Source of the DNA: Actinoallomurus spadix
Lineage (GTDB): Bacteria; Actinomycetota; Actinomycetes; Streptosporangiales; Streptosporangiaceae
DNA: 64,000 nucleotides
NCBI RefSeq assembly: GCF_024055725.1
Contig: NZ_JAMXMX010000002.1
Span: 186,001 to 250,000 of the forward strand
Direction of reading: 5' to 3'
Shown here: positions 1-7,939 of the stretch, piece after piece
How positions within the stretch are numbered: the first letter of the stretch is position 1
Layout of the letters: each line of letters begins with the position of its first letter
The notes under the pieces: model-generated
Told to the model about the DNA's origin: nothing
What the model saw: only the letters and a program-made list of their open reading frames with translations
Databases searched by the model: none
Translations under genes and position numbers: made by a program

Positions 1-1
1 C

Positions 2-133
2 TCCCACGGGTCACCCGCGGCGTGCGGAAGGAGCCCGATGCCTCCCAGGACGGACCGCCCCGAACCGCCGGCGCGTCCCGACTCCTGGGAGGATGGGCGG
101 CGCTTCCCCTACGGCCCGTACGACGCCCGCTGA
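2..133 (+). CDS. C-terminal fragment or small ORF, Pro-rich tail
   Basis: An open frame enters from the left edge and ends at TGA 131-133 with the residues FPYGPYDAR. An ATG at 38 preceded by GGAAGGAG could start a 31-residue protein instead. The Pro/Tyr/Gly-rich end resembles the tails of the next two genes, so this may be the 3' end of a third family member cut by the window edge. No function can be assigned. Confidence 0.35.
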   Translation, partial: SHGSPAACGRSPMPPRTDRPEPPARPDSWEDGRRFPYGPYDAR

Positions 134-175
134 GGCGACGGCGGCACGAGAGAACCGAGCGGAGACCAAGGCACC

Positions 176-484
176 ATGGGCTTCCTGGTATTGCTGATCT
201 TCCTGCTGTTCGTCGTGGTCCTCGCGGTCGTCTCCATCGCCATCGTGGCGGGCGCACGACGCGGCCGGCGGAGCGCCGCCCCCTACGGTCCCGGTCCCCA
301 CCAGCCGTTCCCGCAGCCGCCCCACGGGACCTACGGCCCGCCGCCGAACGGCCCCGGAGGTCCCTACGCTCCGGGCGGCCACCTCCCGCCGCCGGACGGC
401 GCCTACGGTCCCCACCCCCAGGCGCCTCATCCGCAGGGCGGTCCGCCGCCGCAGGGCCCGGGATGGTCCGCGCCCCCGCGCTGA
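176..484 (+). CDS. small single-TM protein with Pro/Gly/Tyr-rich tail
   Basis: 102 residues. Residues 2-26 are one strongly hydrophobic helix ending in an Arg-rich stop-transfer segment (ARRGRR). The rest is a low-complexity Pro/Gly/Tyr tail with PYGP and YGPP repeats. The likely topology is N-out or hairpin-free with the tail in the cytoplasm. It is a tandem paralog of the next gene: same TM pattern (VVVxAVVxIAIVAG) and same type of tail. An A/G-rich stretch about 12 bases before ATG 176 is a modest ribosome site. Function unknown; such proteins are common in actinomycetes and are often annotated only as hypothetical. Confidence 0.75.
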   Translation: MGFLVLLIFLLFVVVLAVVSIAIVAGARRGRRSAAPYGPGPHQPFPQPPHGTYGPPPNGPGGPYAPGGHLPPPDGAYGPHPQAPHPQGGPPPQGPGWSAPPR

Positions 485-553
485 CCGCACCATGGTCCGT
501 ACGGCTCCCGCCGAGGCGACGGCCGCCGAGAGACGACGAGTGGATACCTGAAC

Positions 554-988
554 GTGCTCACCCCTGTGGCAGCTTTGATCATCCTGCTGATCGTCGTGGC
601 CGCCGTGGTCGTGCCCATCGCCATCGTGGCGGGCAGGCGACGCGCCCAGCGCCCGGGACCGTACGGTCCGGGTCCGGGACACCCGCAGGCGCCTCACGGG
701 TGGCACGGACCGCCCCCGTACGCGCCGGGCGGCCCGTACGGTCCCGGACCACAGCAGCAGCCGTACCCGCCGGCGCCCCAGGGCCCGTACGGACCGCCCC
801 CGAACGGTCCCGGAACCCCCCACGCCCCGGGCGGCCAGGTCCCGCCCCCGCCGGACGGCGCGTCCGGTGCTCCGTACTTCCCGGGCGGCCAGGTCCCGCC
901 CCCGCCGGACGGCGGCCCCGTCGCACCGGGCGGTCCGCACCCGCAGGGCGAGCCGCCGCAGGGCCCGGACTGGGCCGAGCCGCGCTGA
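554..988 (+). CDS. small single-TM protein with Pro/Gly/Tyr-rich tail (tandem paralog)
   Basis: 144 residues from GTG 554. An N-terminal TM helix (about residues 5-27, ending IAIVAGRRRAQR) is followed by a Pro/Gly/Tyr-rich tail with repeated YGP, PPPDG and GGQVPPPPDG units; the last unit is duplicated. It follows the 102-residue paralog on the same strand after 69 bases, so it is a local tandem duplication with tail expansion. No catalytic motif is seen and function is unknown. Confidence 0.75.
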   Translation: MLTPVAALIILLIVVAAVVVPIAIVAGRRRAQRPGPYGPGPGHPQAPHGWHGPPPYAPGGPYGPGPQQQPYPPAPQGPYGPPPNGPGTPHAPGGQVPPPPDGASGAPYFPGGQVPPPPDGGPVAPGGPHPQGEPPQGPDWAEPR

Positions 989-1040
989 CCTCTCGAACGC
1001 CGGCCCCCGACCGGTCGCGAGGACGCGTCGGCAGGCCGGC

Positions 1041-1590
1041 TCAGCCGGTGAACGCGACGGACGCCGCGAGGTCCTTCTGGCTCTCGAGCGTGGCGAGACG
1101 CTCGGTGACCGCGCTGTGGACGGCGTCATAGGTGTCGGAGCCGAGGGTGAGGCGCAGGGGCGGGTTCGGATCCCGGGTGGTGTCGTAGATCGCGGCGGCG
1201 ACCTTGGCCGGGTCGCCGGGAAGGGCGTCGGCGTCCGTCGCCTCCAACCGCCGCCGGATCCGGCCGACCGCGTTGTCCCGGTAGGGGGCCGTCTCGGTGG
1301 TGTAGCGCAGGGCCGAGGCGAAGCCCGTGCGGGTGCCGCCGAGCTCGACCAGGGTGAGGTGAACGCCGAAGCCGGTGACCTCGCGGCCGACGCTCTCGGT
1401 GAACCCTTCGAGCCCCCACTTTGCCCGCGTGGTAGGCGCTGTGCGTGGGGATGCCGATCTGGCCGCCCATGCTGGAGATCTGATTGATCCGGCCGCCGCC
1501 CTGCTCGCGCATCGGCCGCAGGAACGCCCGGGTGATCAGCATCGGCGCGAGCAGCAGGACCTCGATCTGGTCGCGAGCAGCGGAGCGCCG
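1041..1590 (-). pseudogene. short-chain dehydrogenase remnant, frameshifted and lacking the N-terminus
   Basis: Two frames must be joined to read a classical SDR. The upstream part (about 1590-1425) encodes QIEVLLLAPMLITRAF, then a GRINQISS strand and the catalytic pattern S...YHAGK. The downstream part (about 1420-1044) encodes GLEGFTESVGREV and the usual C-terminal half. A single extra base in the TTT run at 1420-1422 separates them; removing it restores AGKWGLEGF. The first 80-90 residues, with the glycine-rich NADP-binding motif, are missing: the sequence upstream of 1590 does not encode them in any frame. So it is broken twice and is very likely a dead gene. Confidence 0.75.
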
Positions 1591-1800
1591 GGTGTTCTGG
1601 TCGTCGGCACGATGAACATCCTCGGCGCTCCGTTCGCACGCGCCAGGGGCGCAGTGCGAGGACGGCGTGGACAAGTCCGCCCCGCCGATCGGTGGCCCAG
1701 ACGAACGGACTGCGGATGCCGGATGCCGGCTCCTCCTGGCGGCAGGCCCTTCGCCGCCGGTGTTGCCGGGACGGAAGGGGCAAGCAGGACGAACTTGGTT

Positions 1801-1880
1801 CGCCGCGGCGGCGAGGTGGCCACGGCGGCGGCGAGGTGGCCGCCGCGGCGGCAAAGTGGCCACGGCGGCGGCGAAGAGGC
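1801..1880. repeat. four tandem 20-bp GC-rich units
   Basis: Four consecutive 20-base units of the form (C)GCCGCGGCGGCGAGGTGGC alternate between CGCCG and CACGG at their first five bases. They lie in the non-coding stretch between the broken SDR and the glnR terminator. A degenerate reverse-complement version of the unit occurs after eccD near 32461-32510. The rest of 1591-1976 shows no convincing gene. Confidence 0.8.
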
Positions 1881-1976
1881 GGCCGTGAGCCTCCGATGGG
1901 CAGGCCGATGGCCGCTCCGAAGGGCCACCCTCGGGCCCGGGGTGTGTGCGTCGCCGGGCTGACCTGTGTAATGTGC

Positions 1977-2006
1977 GAGCCCCCGCTCAGCGGTGGGCGG
2001 GGGCTC
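1977..2006 (-). terminator. hairpin at the end of glnR
   Basis: A perfect 10-bp stem (GAGCCCCCGC / GCGGGGGCTC) with a 10-base loop overlaps the last codons and stop of glnR (TGA at 1989-1987). No U-tract is needed in many actinomycete terminators. It is placed to stop transcription of glnR and of anything arriving from the left. Confidence 0.7.
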
Positions 2007-2694
2007 CTTCCTCGGTGGGCCGGGTATCGGCGACGAAGCGGTAACCGACGTTTCGGACCGTTCCGATCAGGGACTCGTATTCCGCGCCGAGCTTGGCGCG
2101 GAGTCGCCGTACGTGCACGTCGACCGTGCGGGTGCCGCCGAAGTAGTCGTACCCCCACACCTCCTGCAGCAATTGCGCGCGTGTGAAGACCCGGCCGGGG
2201 TGCTGGGCGAGGTACTTCAGCAGCTCGAACTCCTTGAACGTGAGGTCGAGCACCCGTCCGCGCAGCCGTGCCGTGTAGGTCGCCTCGTCGATCGTCAGCT
2301 CACCGCTGCGGATCTCGCCCGGGACGTCGTCGGGCTGGGCGGCGGCCACCCGGCCGAGCGCCAGCCGGATCCGCGTCTCGACCTCGGCCGGACCGGCGGT
2401 CTGCAGGAAGACGTCGTCGAGGCCCCATTCCGGGGTGAGCGCGGCCAGGCCGCCCTCGGTGACGATCGCGATGAGCGGGGCGTCGAGGCCCGTGGTGCGC
2501 AGGAGCCGGCAGAGGCTCTTGGCGTGGGCGAGGTCCCGGCGCGCGTCGACGAGCACCAGGTCGGACGGTGGCGCGTCGAGGAGGGCGGACCCCTCCGCCG
2601 GCGCGACGCGAACGGAGTGGAGCAGCAGGCCCAGGGCGGGCAGGACCTCGTCCGAGGGTTCGAGCACGTTGGTCAGCAACAGCAGGCTACTCAT
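1987..2694 (-). CDS. glnR: GlnR, global nitrogen-metabolism regulator (OmpR-type winged helix)
   Basis: 235 residues. Residues 1-110 are a receiver-like domain ([13 protein letters not shown]..., [10 protein letters not shown]) and about 130-225 an OmpR/PhoB winged helix ([39 protein letters not shown]). The C-terminal domain matches Streptomyces GlnR nearly word for word from memory. In that family the receiver is an orphan with an incomplete phosphorylation pocket and works as a homodimer, acting on glnA, amtB and nir-type promoters. It is divergent from the MoaD-like gene, as is common around actinomycete glnR. ATG 2694 is kept because the family starts at this MSSLLLLTN. Confidence 0.93.
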   Translation of the reverse strand: MSSLLLLTNVLEPSDEVLPALGLLLHSVRVAPAEGSALLDAPPSDLVLVDARRDLAHAKSLCRLLRTTGLDAPLIAIVTEGGLAALTPEWGLDDVFLQTAGPAEVETRIRLALGRVAAAQPDDVPGEIRSGELTIDEATYTARLRGRVLDLTFKEFELLKYLAQHPGRVFTRAQLLQEVWGYDYFGGTRTVDVHVRRLRAKLGAEYESLIGTVRNVGYRFVADTRPTEEGAPAHR

Positions 2695-2829
2695 ACGGCC
2701 TCCTCGTTTGGGGCCCAGAAAGACGTCGAGGACCCGAGGGCGACGCTGCCCGGATCCCTAATAGGCGAGGATATCGAATGAGCGGAAAGAGCTCACTACC
2801 CGAGTGGTGTAGACCACGGAAGGGGGACC

Positions 2830-3084
2830 ATGGCCAAGGGCCTGATCAGGTACTGGGCCGCCGCCCGCGCGGCGGCCGGAACCACGGAGGAGCCCTTCGA
2901 CGCGACGACGCTGGCGGAGGCCCTGGCGGCCGCCGCGGCCGGCCGGGGTGCGGAGTTCGGCCGCGTCCTCGCCCGGAGCTCGTACCTCGTGGACGGCGCC
3001 CCGGTCGGCACGCGGGACCCCGCGTCGGTCACGTTGCCCGACGGCGGCACGGTCGAGGTGCTGCCGCCGTTCGCGGGCGGGTGA
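2830..3084 (+). CDS. MoaD/ThiS-family small sulfur-carrier protein
   Basis: 84 residues with the beta-grasp pattern and a C-terminal PPFAGG. The terminal Gly-Gly is the diagnostic feature: it is adenylated by an E1-like enzyme and thiocarboxylated to carry sulfur, as in molybdopterin or thiamine synthesis. The start follows GGAAGGGGGACC. No E1-like partner or MoaE is present in the window, so the pathway is undetermined. Its last codons are duplicated downstream as a tandem repeat. Confidence 0.8.
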   Translation: MAKGLIRYWAAARAAAGTTEEPFDATTLAEALAAAAAGRGAEFGRVLARSSYLVDGAPVGTRDPASVTLPDGGTVEVLPPFAGG

Positions 3085-3153
3085 AGCCTTCGTTCCCGGG
3101 TGGGTGCTGCCTCCGTTCCCGGGCGGGTGGGGGCCGCCGTTCGCGGGCGGGCG
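3067..3153 (+). repeat. four direct 17-bp repeats derived from the end of the MoaD-like gene
   Basis: Copies CCGTTCGCGGGCGGGTG and close variants occur at 3067-3083, 3090-3106, 3113-3129 and 3137-3153, a period of 23-24 bases. The first copy encodes the PFAGG end and stop of the MoaD-like protein; the others lie in the intergenic region. The pattern suggests slippage-type amplification of the gene end. No gene is seen in 3085-3275 otherwise. Confidence 0.8.
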
Positions 3154-3275
3154 CGGGGGCGTCGCGGCCCGTGGTCCTGCCGGGCGACCGGGCCTCGGCC
3201 GATCTCATCACGCGGTGTGACTCCGGCGGGGTGGCGCCATCGGTATGGTGATCGCCTACCGCGATCGGGGGAGAC

Positions 3276-3989
3276 ATGCGCAAAGCGTTCGTTATCTGCC
3301 TGGTTCTGCTGATCGTCTTCGGCGGAATCGCCATCGCCGGTGACATCATCGGCCGCAGGGTGGCGCAGAACGAGATCGCCAAGAACGTCGCCTCGCAGTA
3401 TGACCTCGACCACACCCCCGACGTGTCCATCAAGGGCTTCCCCTTCCTCACCCAGGCGCTCGACGGGCGGTACGGCGAGATCGACATCAACGTCGGGGAC
3501 CTCACCCAGCAGGGGATCCGGCTGACCGACACCAAGGTCGCGCTCAAGGGCGTCACCGCGCCGATGTCAGACGCGATGAACGGCGACTCCTCCAAGATGG
3601 TCGCGGACAGCGCGACGTCCACGGCCACCATCGGCTACGACGACGTGAACAAGTCCGCGCCGAACAACATGAAGGTCTCGGCGGCGGGCTCGAACCTGCA
3701 GGTGCGCGGCCCGTACACCGTTCCGGGCCTGGGCATCACGCGGACCGTGACGGCGACGGTGTCCGTGCAGCCCTCCGGGCGCAGCGTCCGTGTCGTGCCG
3801 CAGTCGGTGAAGACGGGCGGGACGACGGTGCCGCTGAGCCTGGTCCGGCAGGCGTTCACCTTCACGATGTCCGTCAAGGGCCTTCCGCTGAACACGCGCA
3901 TCACCGGCGTGAAGGTCCAGCCGCAGGGCCTGCGCGTGTCGACCACCGCGCAGAACGTCAAGCTGGACAGCCTCAACGTCGTCCACTGA
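3276..3989 (+). CDS. LmeA-like (DUF2993) secreted lipid-binding protein
   Basis: 237 residues. An N-terminal hydrophobic segment (residues 4-22) is a signal peptide or anchor, followed by the DUF2993 pattern: a tubular beta fold with KGFPFLTQALDGRYGEIDI near residues 45-65 and VSIKG, VALKGV strands. The mycobacterial member LmeA is a periplasmic phospholipid-binding protein needed for lipoglycan elongation. The start follows a GGGGGAGAC site. It is immediately upstream (5 bases) of an ECF sigma gene, so it may be part of that regulon or operon. Confidence 0.8.
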   Translation: MRKAFVICLVLLIVFGGIAIAGDIIGRRVAQNEIAKNVASQYDLDHTPDVSIKGFPFLTQALDGRYGEIDINVGDLTQQGIRLTDTKVALKGVTAPMSDAMNGDSSKMVADSATSTATIGYDDVNKSAPNNMKVSAAGSNLQVRGPYTVPGLGITRTVTATVSVQPSGRSVRVVPQSVKTGGTTVPLSLVRQAFTFTMSVKGLPLNTRITGVKVQPQGLRVSTTAQNVKLDSLNVVH

Positions 3990-3994
3990 TTCCG

Positions 3995-4555
3995 GTGGCA
4001 CCGGGCGACGATGAACCATCCGGGGTCCCGGTACGTGTCGAGGGTGTGGCACCCACTGCGGACGAGCGGCTGCTCCGCGCGCTGTACGCCGAGCACGGCG
4101 GACCGCTCCTGGGGTACGTCCTGCGGTTGACGGACGGTGACCGTCAGCAGGCCGAGGACATCGTCCAGGAGACGCTGCTGCGCGCCTGGCGTCATCCCGG
4201 CGCGCTGGTCGGCCGCCCCGTACGGCCCTGGCTGTTCACGGTCGCCCGTAACCTGGCCGTCGACGCCCACCGGTCGCGGCGGTCACGGCCGCCGGAGACC
4301 GGGGAGGCGGCGCTCGCCGCACTGCCCGCGGGCGACGACATCGACCGGGCCCTCGAGTCGTGGACCGTCGCCGAGGCCCTCGCCGATCTGAGCGCCGAGC
4401 ACCGCGCCGTGCTGATCGAGACCTACTACCGGGGACGTTCGGTGGCGGAGGCGGCGGCGGTGCTGGGCATACCGGCGGGGACGGTCAAGTCGCGCACCTA
4501 CTACGCGCTGCGCGCGCTGAAACTGGCATTGGAAGAGCGGGGGTTGGCGCCATGA
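3995..4555 (+). CDS. ECF-family RNA polymerase sigma factor
   Basis: 186 residues. Region 2 (about residues 25-90) shows LLRALYAEHGGPLLGYVL, then DAEDIVQET-like QQAEDIVQETLLRAW and RPWLFTVARNLAVDAHR. Region 4 (about 130-180) shows LSAEHRAVLIETYYRGRSVAEAA followed by GIPAGTVKSRTYYALRAL, a helix-turn-helix for the -35 element. It overlaps the anti-sigma gene by 4 bases (ATGA), so the two are translationally coupled. GTG 3995 lacks a clear ribosome site; GTG 4046 is an alternative and would shorten the unstructured N-terminus. Confidence 0.88.
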   Translation: MAPGDDEPSGVPVRVEGVAPTADERLLRALYAEHGGPLLGYVLRLTDGDRQQAEDIVQETLLRAWRHPGALVGRPVRPWLFTVARNLAVDAHRSRRSRPPETGEAALAALPAGDDIDRALESWTVAEALADLSAEHRAVLIETYYRGRSVAEAAAVLGIPAGTVKSRTYYALRALKLALEERGLAP

Positions 4556-5286
4556 CGACGCATGCCCGATGCGCCGATCTCCGGGCGCTGCTCGGGGTGT
4601 ACGTCCTCGGCGCGATCGATCCCGCGGAGCGTTCCCAGGTCGACGAGCACCTGGCCCGCTGCCGCCGCTGCCGCGACGAACTGGCCGGTCTCGCGGGCCT
4701 GCCCGCGCTGCTGGGCCGGGTCACCGAGGAGCAGATCACGCAGGTCGGCGCGCCACCGCCGGAGCTGCTGGAGCCGGTGCTGGCCCGCGCCGCCGCCGAG
4801 CACCGCGCGCGGAGCCGTGGGAACCGCCGGTGGCTGGTGGTGGCCGCGGCCGTCGCACTGGTCACGGGAGGGGCGGGGGTCGCGGGAGGGTTCAGCCTCG
4901 GCGCGGACCGTACGGTCGCCGGGCCCGCGGCGACGCCCTCACCGGGCCCGACCACGCCGGGCCTGACCACACCGGGCCCCGCGGTGGGCGCCGCCACGAC
5001 CGTCCAGGCCACGGACGCCGCGACGGGCATCAGCGCCCGCATCACCATGCGCGCCGAGGAATGGGGGACCGCGTTCACCGTCCGTCTCACCGGCGCGCCG
5101 TCGGAGACCCTCTGCCACTTGGTCGCCGTGGCCCGGGACGGGCGGCGCGACATCGCGGGCGGCTGGGCGGTGAAGTACGAGCGCTCCGCCGAGTTCGCCG
5201 GATCATCGATGATCCCCAAGGACCGCATCACGGCGGTCGAGGTGCGTACCGTCGACGGCCGGCGGCTGCTCAGCGTCCGGGTCTGA
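4552..5286 (+). CDS. membrane anti-sigma factor with zinc-finger (ZAS) motif
   Basis: 244 residues. The N-terminal domain has the ZAS signature (H near residue 35 in DEHLARCRRC, i.e. H-x3-C-x2-C) that clamps an ECF sigma. One TM helix lies near residues 97-117 (LVVAAAVALVTGGAGVAGG), followed by a Pro/Thr-rich stretch and an extracytoplasmic beta-rich domain (residues 150-244) that may sense the signal. ATG 4552 overlaps the sigma stop, typical of co-expressed sigma/anti-sigma pairs. The signal is unknown. Confidence 0.88.
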   Translation: MTTHARCADLRALLGVYVLGAIDPAERSQVDEHLARCRRCRDELAGLAGLPALLGRVTEEQITQVGAPPPELLEPVLARAAAEHRARSRGNRRWLVVAAAVALVTGGAGVAGGFSLGADRTVAGPAATPSPGPTTPGLTTPGPAVGAATTVQATDAATGISARITMRAEEWGTAFTVRLTGAPSETLCHLVAVARDGRRDIAGGWAVKYERSAEFAGSSMIPKDRITAVEVRTVDGRRLLSVRV

Positions 5287-5434
5287 GGCCAGGCGGAGAC
5301 GGGCGCGGTGGTCGTCCGCCCGCGGGCCGCGGGGCGGACGCCGGTCGTGGGGCCCGCGGGTCGCGGCCTGAGCCGTGATCGGACTTCGGGCCGGCCGGCG
5401 GGAATGCCCGGCGCGGCGCGCGCCTTGAGAAGCG

Positions 5435-5854
5435 GTGATGACCGGAATCTACGTCGCGGTGGCGGCGCTTCTCCTGGCCACGGTGTTCGGCCTGATCTGG
5501 CGGCGCCGTAATGGCGTATTGCGCGTGCGGAAGGATGATGACGTGGAACGTCTCGACGCCGCCGAGCTCGGGACCGGCCTCGGGGACCGGGCCACCCTGG
5601 TGCAGTTCTCCTCGGCGTTCTGCGCGCCGTGCCGCGCGACCCGGCGAGTCCTGGGCGAGGTGGCCGGCATGGTCGAGGGCGTGGTCCACGTCGAACTCGA
5701 CGCGGAGGCCAATCTCGATCTCGTACGCCGGCTGAACGTCCTGCGCACGCCGACCGTGCTGGTGCTCGACGCGTCCGGCCGGATCGTACGCCGCGGCGCG
5801 GGCCTGCCCCGCAAGGCCGACATCATCGCCGCCGTCGGTGAAGCGGTCGCCTGA
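5435..5854 (+). CDS. membrane-anchored thioredoxin-like protein
   Basis: 139 residues. One TM helix at residues 4-22 is followed by a thioredoxin fold with the redox motif FCAPC (about residue 64) and the cis-proline strand RTPTVLVLD. Similar proteins accompany DUF4395 and rhodanese genes in actinobacteria, as here. It probably shuttles electrons or sulfur for the downstream sulfurtransferase cluster. GTG 5435 and ATG 5438 are both possible starts behind TTGAGAAG. A promoter and leader peptide separate it from the downstream genes. Confidence 0.8.
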   Translation: MMTGIYVAVAALLLATVFGLIWRRRNGVLRVRKDDDVERLDAAELGTGLGDRATLVQFSSAFCAPCRATRRVLGEVAGMVEGVVHVELDAEANLDLVRRLNVLRTPTVLVLDASGRIVRRGAGLPRKADIIAAVGEAVA

Positions 5855-5990
5855 CGTGCCCTCCGTCACCGCGTCCAGCCGGCGGAATGACCTCGGCGCG
5901 CCCACGCGTTCAAGATCCTTTTCGCGGGTGTTCGAGCAGGTCGGCGGCGCTCGTGGGGAAGGGTTCACGTCTCGATGGCCGAGACGGGGT

Positions 5991-6019
5991 TTTACGATGA
6001 GCGAGACGGCGCTTACCAT
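5991..6019 (+). promoter_or_regulatory. promoter of the leader peptide and sulfur genes
   Basis: -35 TTTACG at 5991-5996 and -10 TACCAT at 6014-6019 are separated by 17 bases. The predicted start of transcription falls on or next to GTG 6027, giving a leaderless mRNA that begins with the cysteine leader peptide. Confidence 0.6.
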
Positions 6020-6026
6020 CGTGTCC

Positions 6027-6110
6027 GTGCGTACCTGGACGGAGTTGCTGACGAAGCGACGGGCGGTCGACTTCTGCCGCGTCGCCACCGCGCTCTGTCC
6101 GACGGCCTGA
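6027..6110 (+). CDS. cysteine-containing leader peptide (attenuator type)
   Basis: A 27-residue peptide from GTG 6027 with the conserved core KRRAVDFCRVATALCP. Actinobacterial leader peptides of this type, with a basic RR..D.CRV segment and one to several Cys codons near the end, precede sulfur-assimilation genes; polycysteine relatives in mycobacteria act as cysteine-responsive attenuators. Here it lies 56 bases ahead of DUF4395-rhodanese-SseC. A longer reading from ATG 5997 in the same frame is possible, but the -10 box at 6014-6019 would then sit inside it. Confidence 0.65.
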   Translation: MRTWTELLTKRRAVDFCRVATALCPTA

Positions 6111-6166
6111 GGCATTCGAGCCCGTCCAGCCCGTCGCACCACCGCAGTCACCGGGAGCATCAGCCG

Positions 6167-6589
6167 ATGCAGGTCGACCCACGGGGTCAGCGTTTCGGCG
6201 CGACCCTCACATCCTTCGTCTTGGTCGTCGTTCTCGTGACCGGCAGTTGGTTGCTACTGGCGGCCCAGGCCGTCGTGTTCGTCGTCGGAGTCGTCTTCGG
6301 GCTCCGCAACGCCCCGTACGGCCTGATCTACCAGGCTCTCATCCGCCCCCGGCTCGGTGCTCCGCGCGAGCTCGAGCCGGAGGCGCCGCCCCGCTTCGCG
6401 CAGGGAGTGGGTGCGGCGTTCGCCCTCACCGGGGTGCTCGGATACGTCCTGAAGGTCCCTGCGGTGGGGATGACCGCGACGGCGTTCGCGCTGGTCGCGG
6501 CCTTCCTGAACGCCGCCTTCGGATTCTGCCTGGGATGCGAGGCTTATCTGCTGATCCGGCGGCTCGCCCCACGGCGGGCCGCGTCGTAG
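6167..6589 (+). CDS. DUF4395 integral membrane protein
   Basis: 140 residues with four hydrophobic segments. Family hallmarks are the N-terminal DPRGQRFGA and the C-terminal FCLGCEAYLL near residue 125, with two Cys in CLGCE that could be redox active. The start was moved to ATG 6167 because the longer frame from 5975 includes the leader-peptide region and lacks family character. Members sit beside thioredoxin and rhodanese genes; a role in membrane thiol or sulfur transfer is inferred, not shown. Confidence 0.85.
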   Translation: MQVDPRGQRFGATLTSFVLVVVLVTGSWLLLAAQAVVFVVGVVFGLRNAPYGLIYQALIRPRLGAPRELEPEAPPRFAQGVGAAFALTGVLGYVLKVPAVGMTATAFALVAAFLNAAFGFCLGCEAYLLIRRLAPRRAAS

Positions 6590-6666
6590 GCCGGGTTCGC
6601 CTGAGACCACGGCCATGCCACCCACACCCGAAGAAGATCCGCCGACTCCACAAGGAGGACAAACGC

Positions 6667-7506
6667 ATGAGCCGCTCCGACGTCCTGGTCGATTCCGACT
6701 GGGTGCAGGCTCACCTCGACGACCCCGGTGTCGTCCTCGTCGAGGTCGATGAGGACACCAGCGCCTACGAGAAGGGCCACATCCGTGGCGCCGTCCGTAT
6801 CGACTGGAAGACCGAACTGCAGGACCCGGTACGCCGCGACTTCGTGGACAAGACCGGGTTCGAGAACCTTCTCTCCGAGAAGGGCATCGCCAACGACGAC
6901 CTCGTCATCCTGTACGGCGGCAACAACAACTGGTTCGCCGCGTACGCCTACTGGTACTTCAAGCTCTACGGCCACCAGAACGTCAAGCTGCTCGACGGCG
7001 GCCGCAAGAAGTGGGAGCTCGAGTCCCGCGAGCTCGTCGAGGCGGTCCCGTCGCGCCCGAAGACGAACTACGTCGCCCAGGAGCAGGACCACGCGATCCG
7101 CGCCTTCCGCGACGAGGTCGTCGACGCCATCGGCGCCAAGAACCTCGTGGACGTCCGCTCGCCCGACGAGTTCTCCGGCAAGCTCCTCGCCCCGGCGCAC
7201 CTGCCGCAGGAGCAGGCGCAGAAGGCCGGGCACGTCCCGACCGCGCGCAACATCCCGTGGTCGAAGGCGGCCAACGACGACGGCACCTTCAAGTCCGACG
7301 ACGAGCTGAAGAAGCTCTACGAGGAGGCCGGCGTCGACCTGTCGAAGCCGACCATCGCCTACTGCCGCATCGGCGAGCGTTCCTCGCACACGTGGTTCGC
7401 CCTGCACGAGCTGCTGGGCCTGTCGGACGTGAAGAACTACGACGGCTCCTGGACCGAGTACGGCTCGCTCATCGGCGTGCCGATCGAGCTCGGCGACGCC
7501 AAGTAG
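6667..7506 (+). CDS. cysA2: thiosulfate sulfurtransferase (tandem rhodanese, CysA2 type)
   Basis: 279 residues, the usual size. There are two rhodanese domains: an inactive N-terminal one (about 5-125, VDEDTSAYEKGHIRGA) and an active C-terminal one (about 155-275) with catalytic Cys in YCRIGERSSHTW and LVDVRSPDEFSGK. It closely resembles mycobacterial CysA2/CysA3. It transfers sulfane sulfur from thiosulfate to a thiol or cyanide acceptor in the cytoplasm. ATG 6667 follows AAGGAGG. It is in line with DUF4395 (77 bases upstream) and sseC (41 bases downstream), so a sulfur operon under the leader peptide is likely. Confidence 0.93.
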   Translation: MSRSDVLVDSDWVQAHLDDPGVVLVEVDEDTSAYEKGHIRGAVRIDWKTELQDPVRRDFVDKTGFENLLSEKGIANDDLVILYGGNNNWFAAYAYWYFKLYGHQNVKLLDGGRKKWELESRELVEAVPSRPKTNYVAQEQDHAIRAFRDEVVDAIGAKNLVDVRSPDEFSGKLLAPAHLPQEQAQKAGHVPTARNIPWSKAANDDGTFKSDDELKKLYEEAGVDLSKPTIAYCRIGERSSHTWFALHELLGLSDVKNYDGSWTEYGSLIGVPIELGDAK

Positions 7507-7547
7507 TCCTCGCCGGCTGAAGACGCGCATCACAGCAAGGAGGAACA

Positions 7548-7856
7548 ATGAGCGACGGTTGCGGAGCTCCGGCCCAGACGGCGAGCCTGCCGGCCACGGT
7601 CGATCTCGCGAACGAAGCGGTCATCCAGGGCACGGTCGTGCGCGAGGGCGCCCCGGTGTCCGGCGCGTACGCGCGCCTGCTCGACGCGACCGGTGAGTTC
7701 ACCGGTGAGGTCGTCACCAGCGACGAGGGGATCTTCCGGTTCTTCGCCGCGCCCGGCGACTGGACGATCCGCGTGCTCGCCCCGGGCGGCGTCAGCATCG
7801 ACTCGCAGGTGACCGCCCAGGTCGGCGAGATCGCCGCCCTCGAGGTCGCGATCTGA
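7548..7856 (+). CDS. sseC: SseC (DUF1416) sulfur-metabolism accessory protein
   Basis: 102 residues starting MSDGCGAPAQT, a small DUF1416 protein with a transthyretin-like beta-sandwich pattern (VVREGAPVSGAYARLL, FRFFAAPGDWTIRVL). It pairs with cysA2-type sulfurtransferases, as sseC does in mycobacteria. The Cys at residue 5 is a conserved feature of the N-terminus. The start follows AAGGAGGAAC, a very strong ribosome site. Exact biochemical role unknown. Confidence 0.88.
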   Translation: MSDGCGAPAQTASLPATVDLANEAVIQGTVVREGAPVSGAYARLLDATGEFTGEVVTSDEGIFRFFAAPGDWTIRVLAPGGVSIDSQVTAQVGEIAALEVAI

Positions 7857-7939
7857 CGACTCGTCCGACAGTGCCGTCGTCACCGAAAGGTGGCGGCGCC
7901 ACTTCTCATACGGGCGTCTCGCGGGCCCATACTTGGCCC

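Noticed and set aside
11-2158. 715-residue open frame on the minus strand across the first 2 kb
   Set aside because: Low-complexity Arg/Pro reading opposite the small membrane genes; it is a GC-rich shadow, and only its short SDR-like stretch is real.
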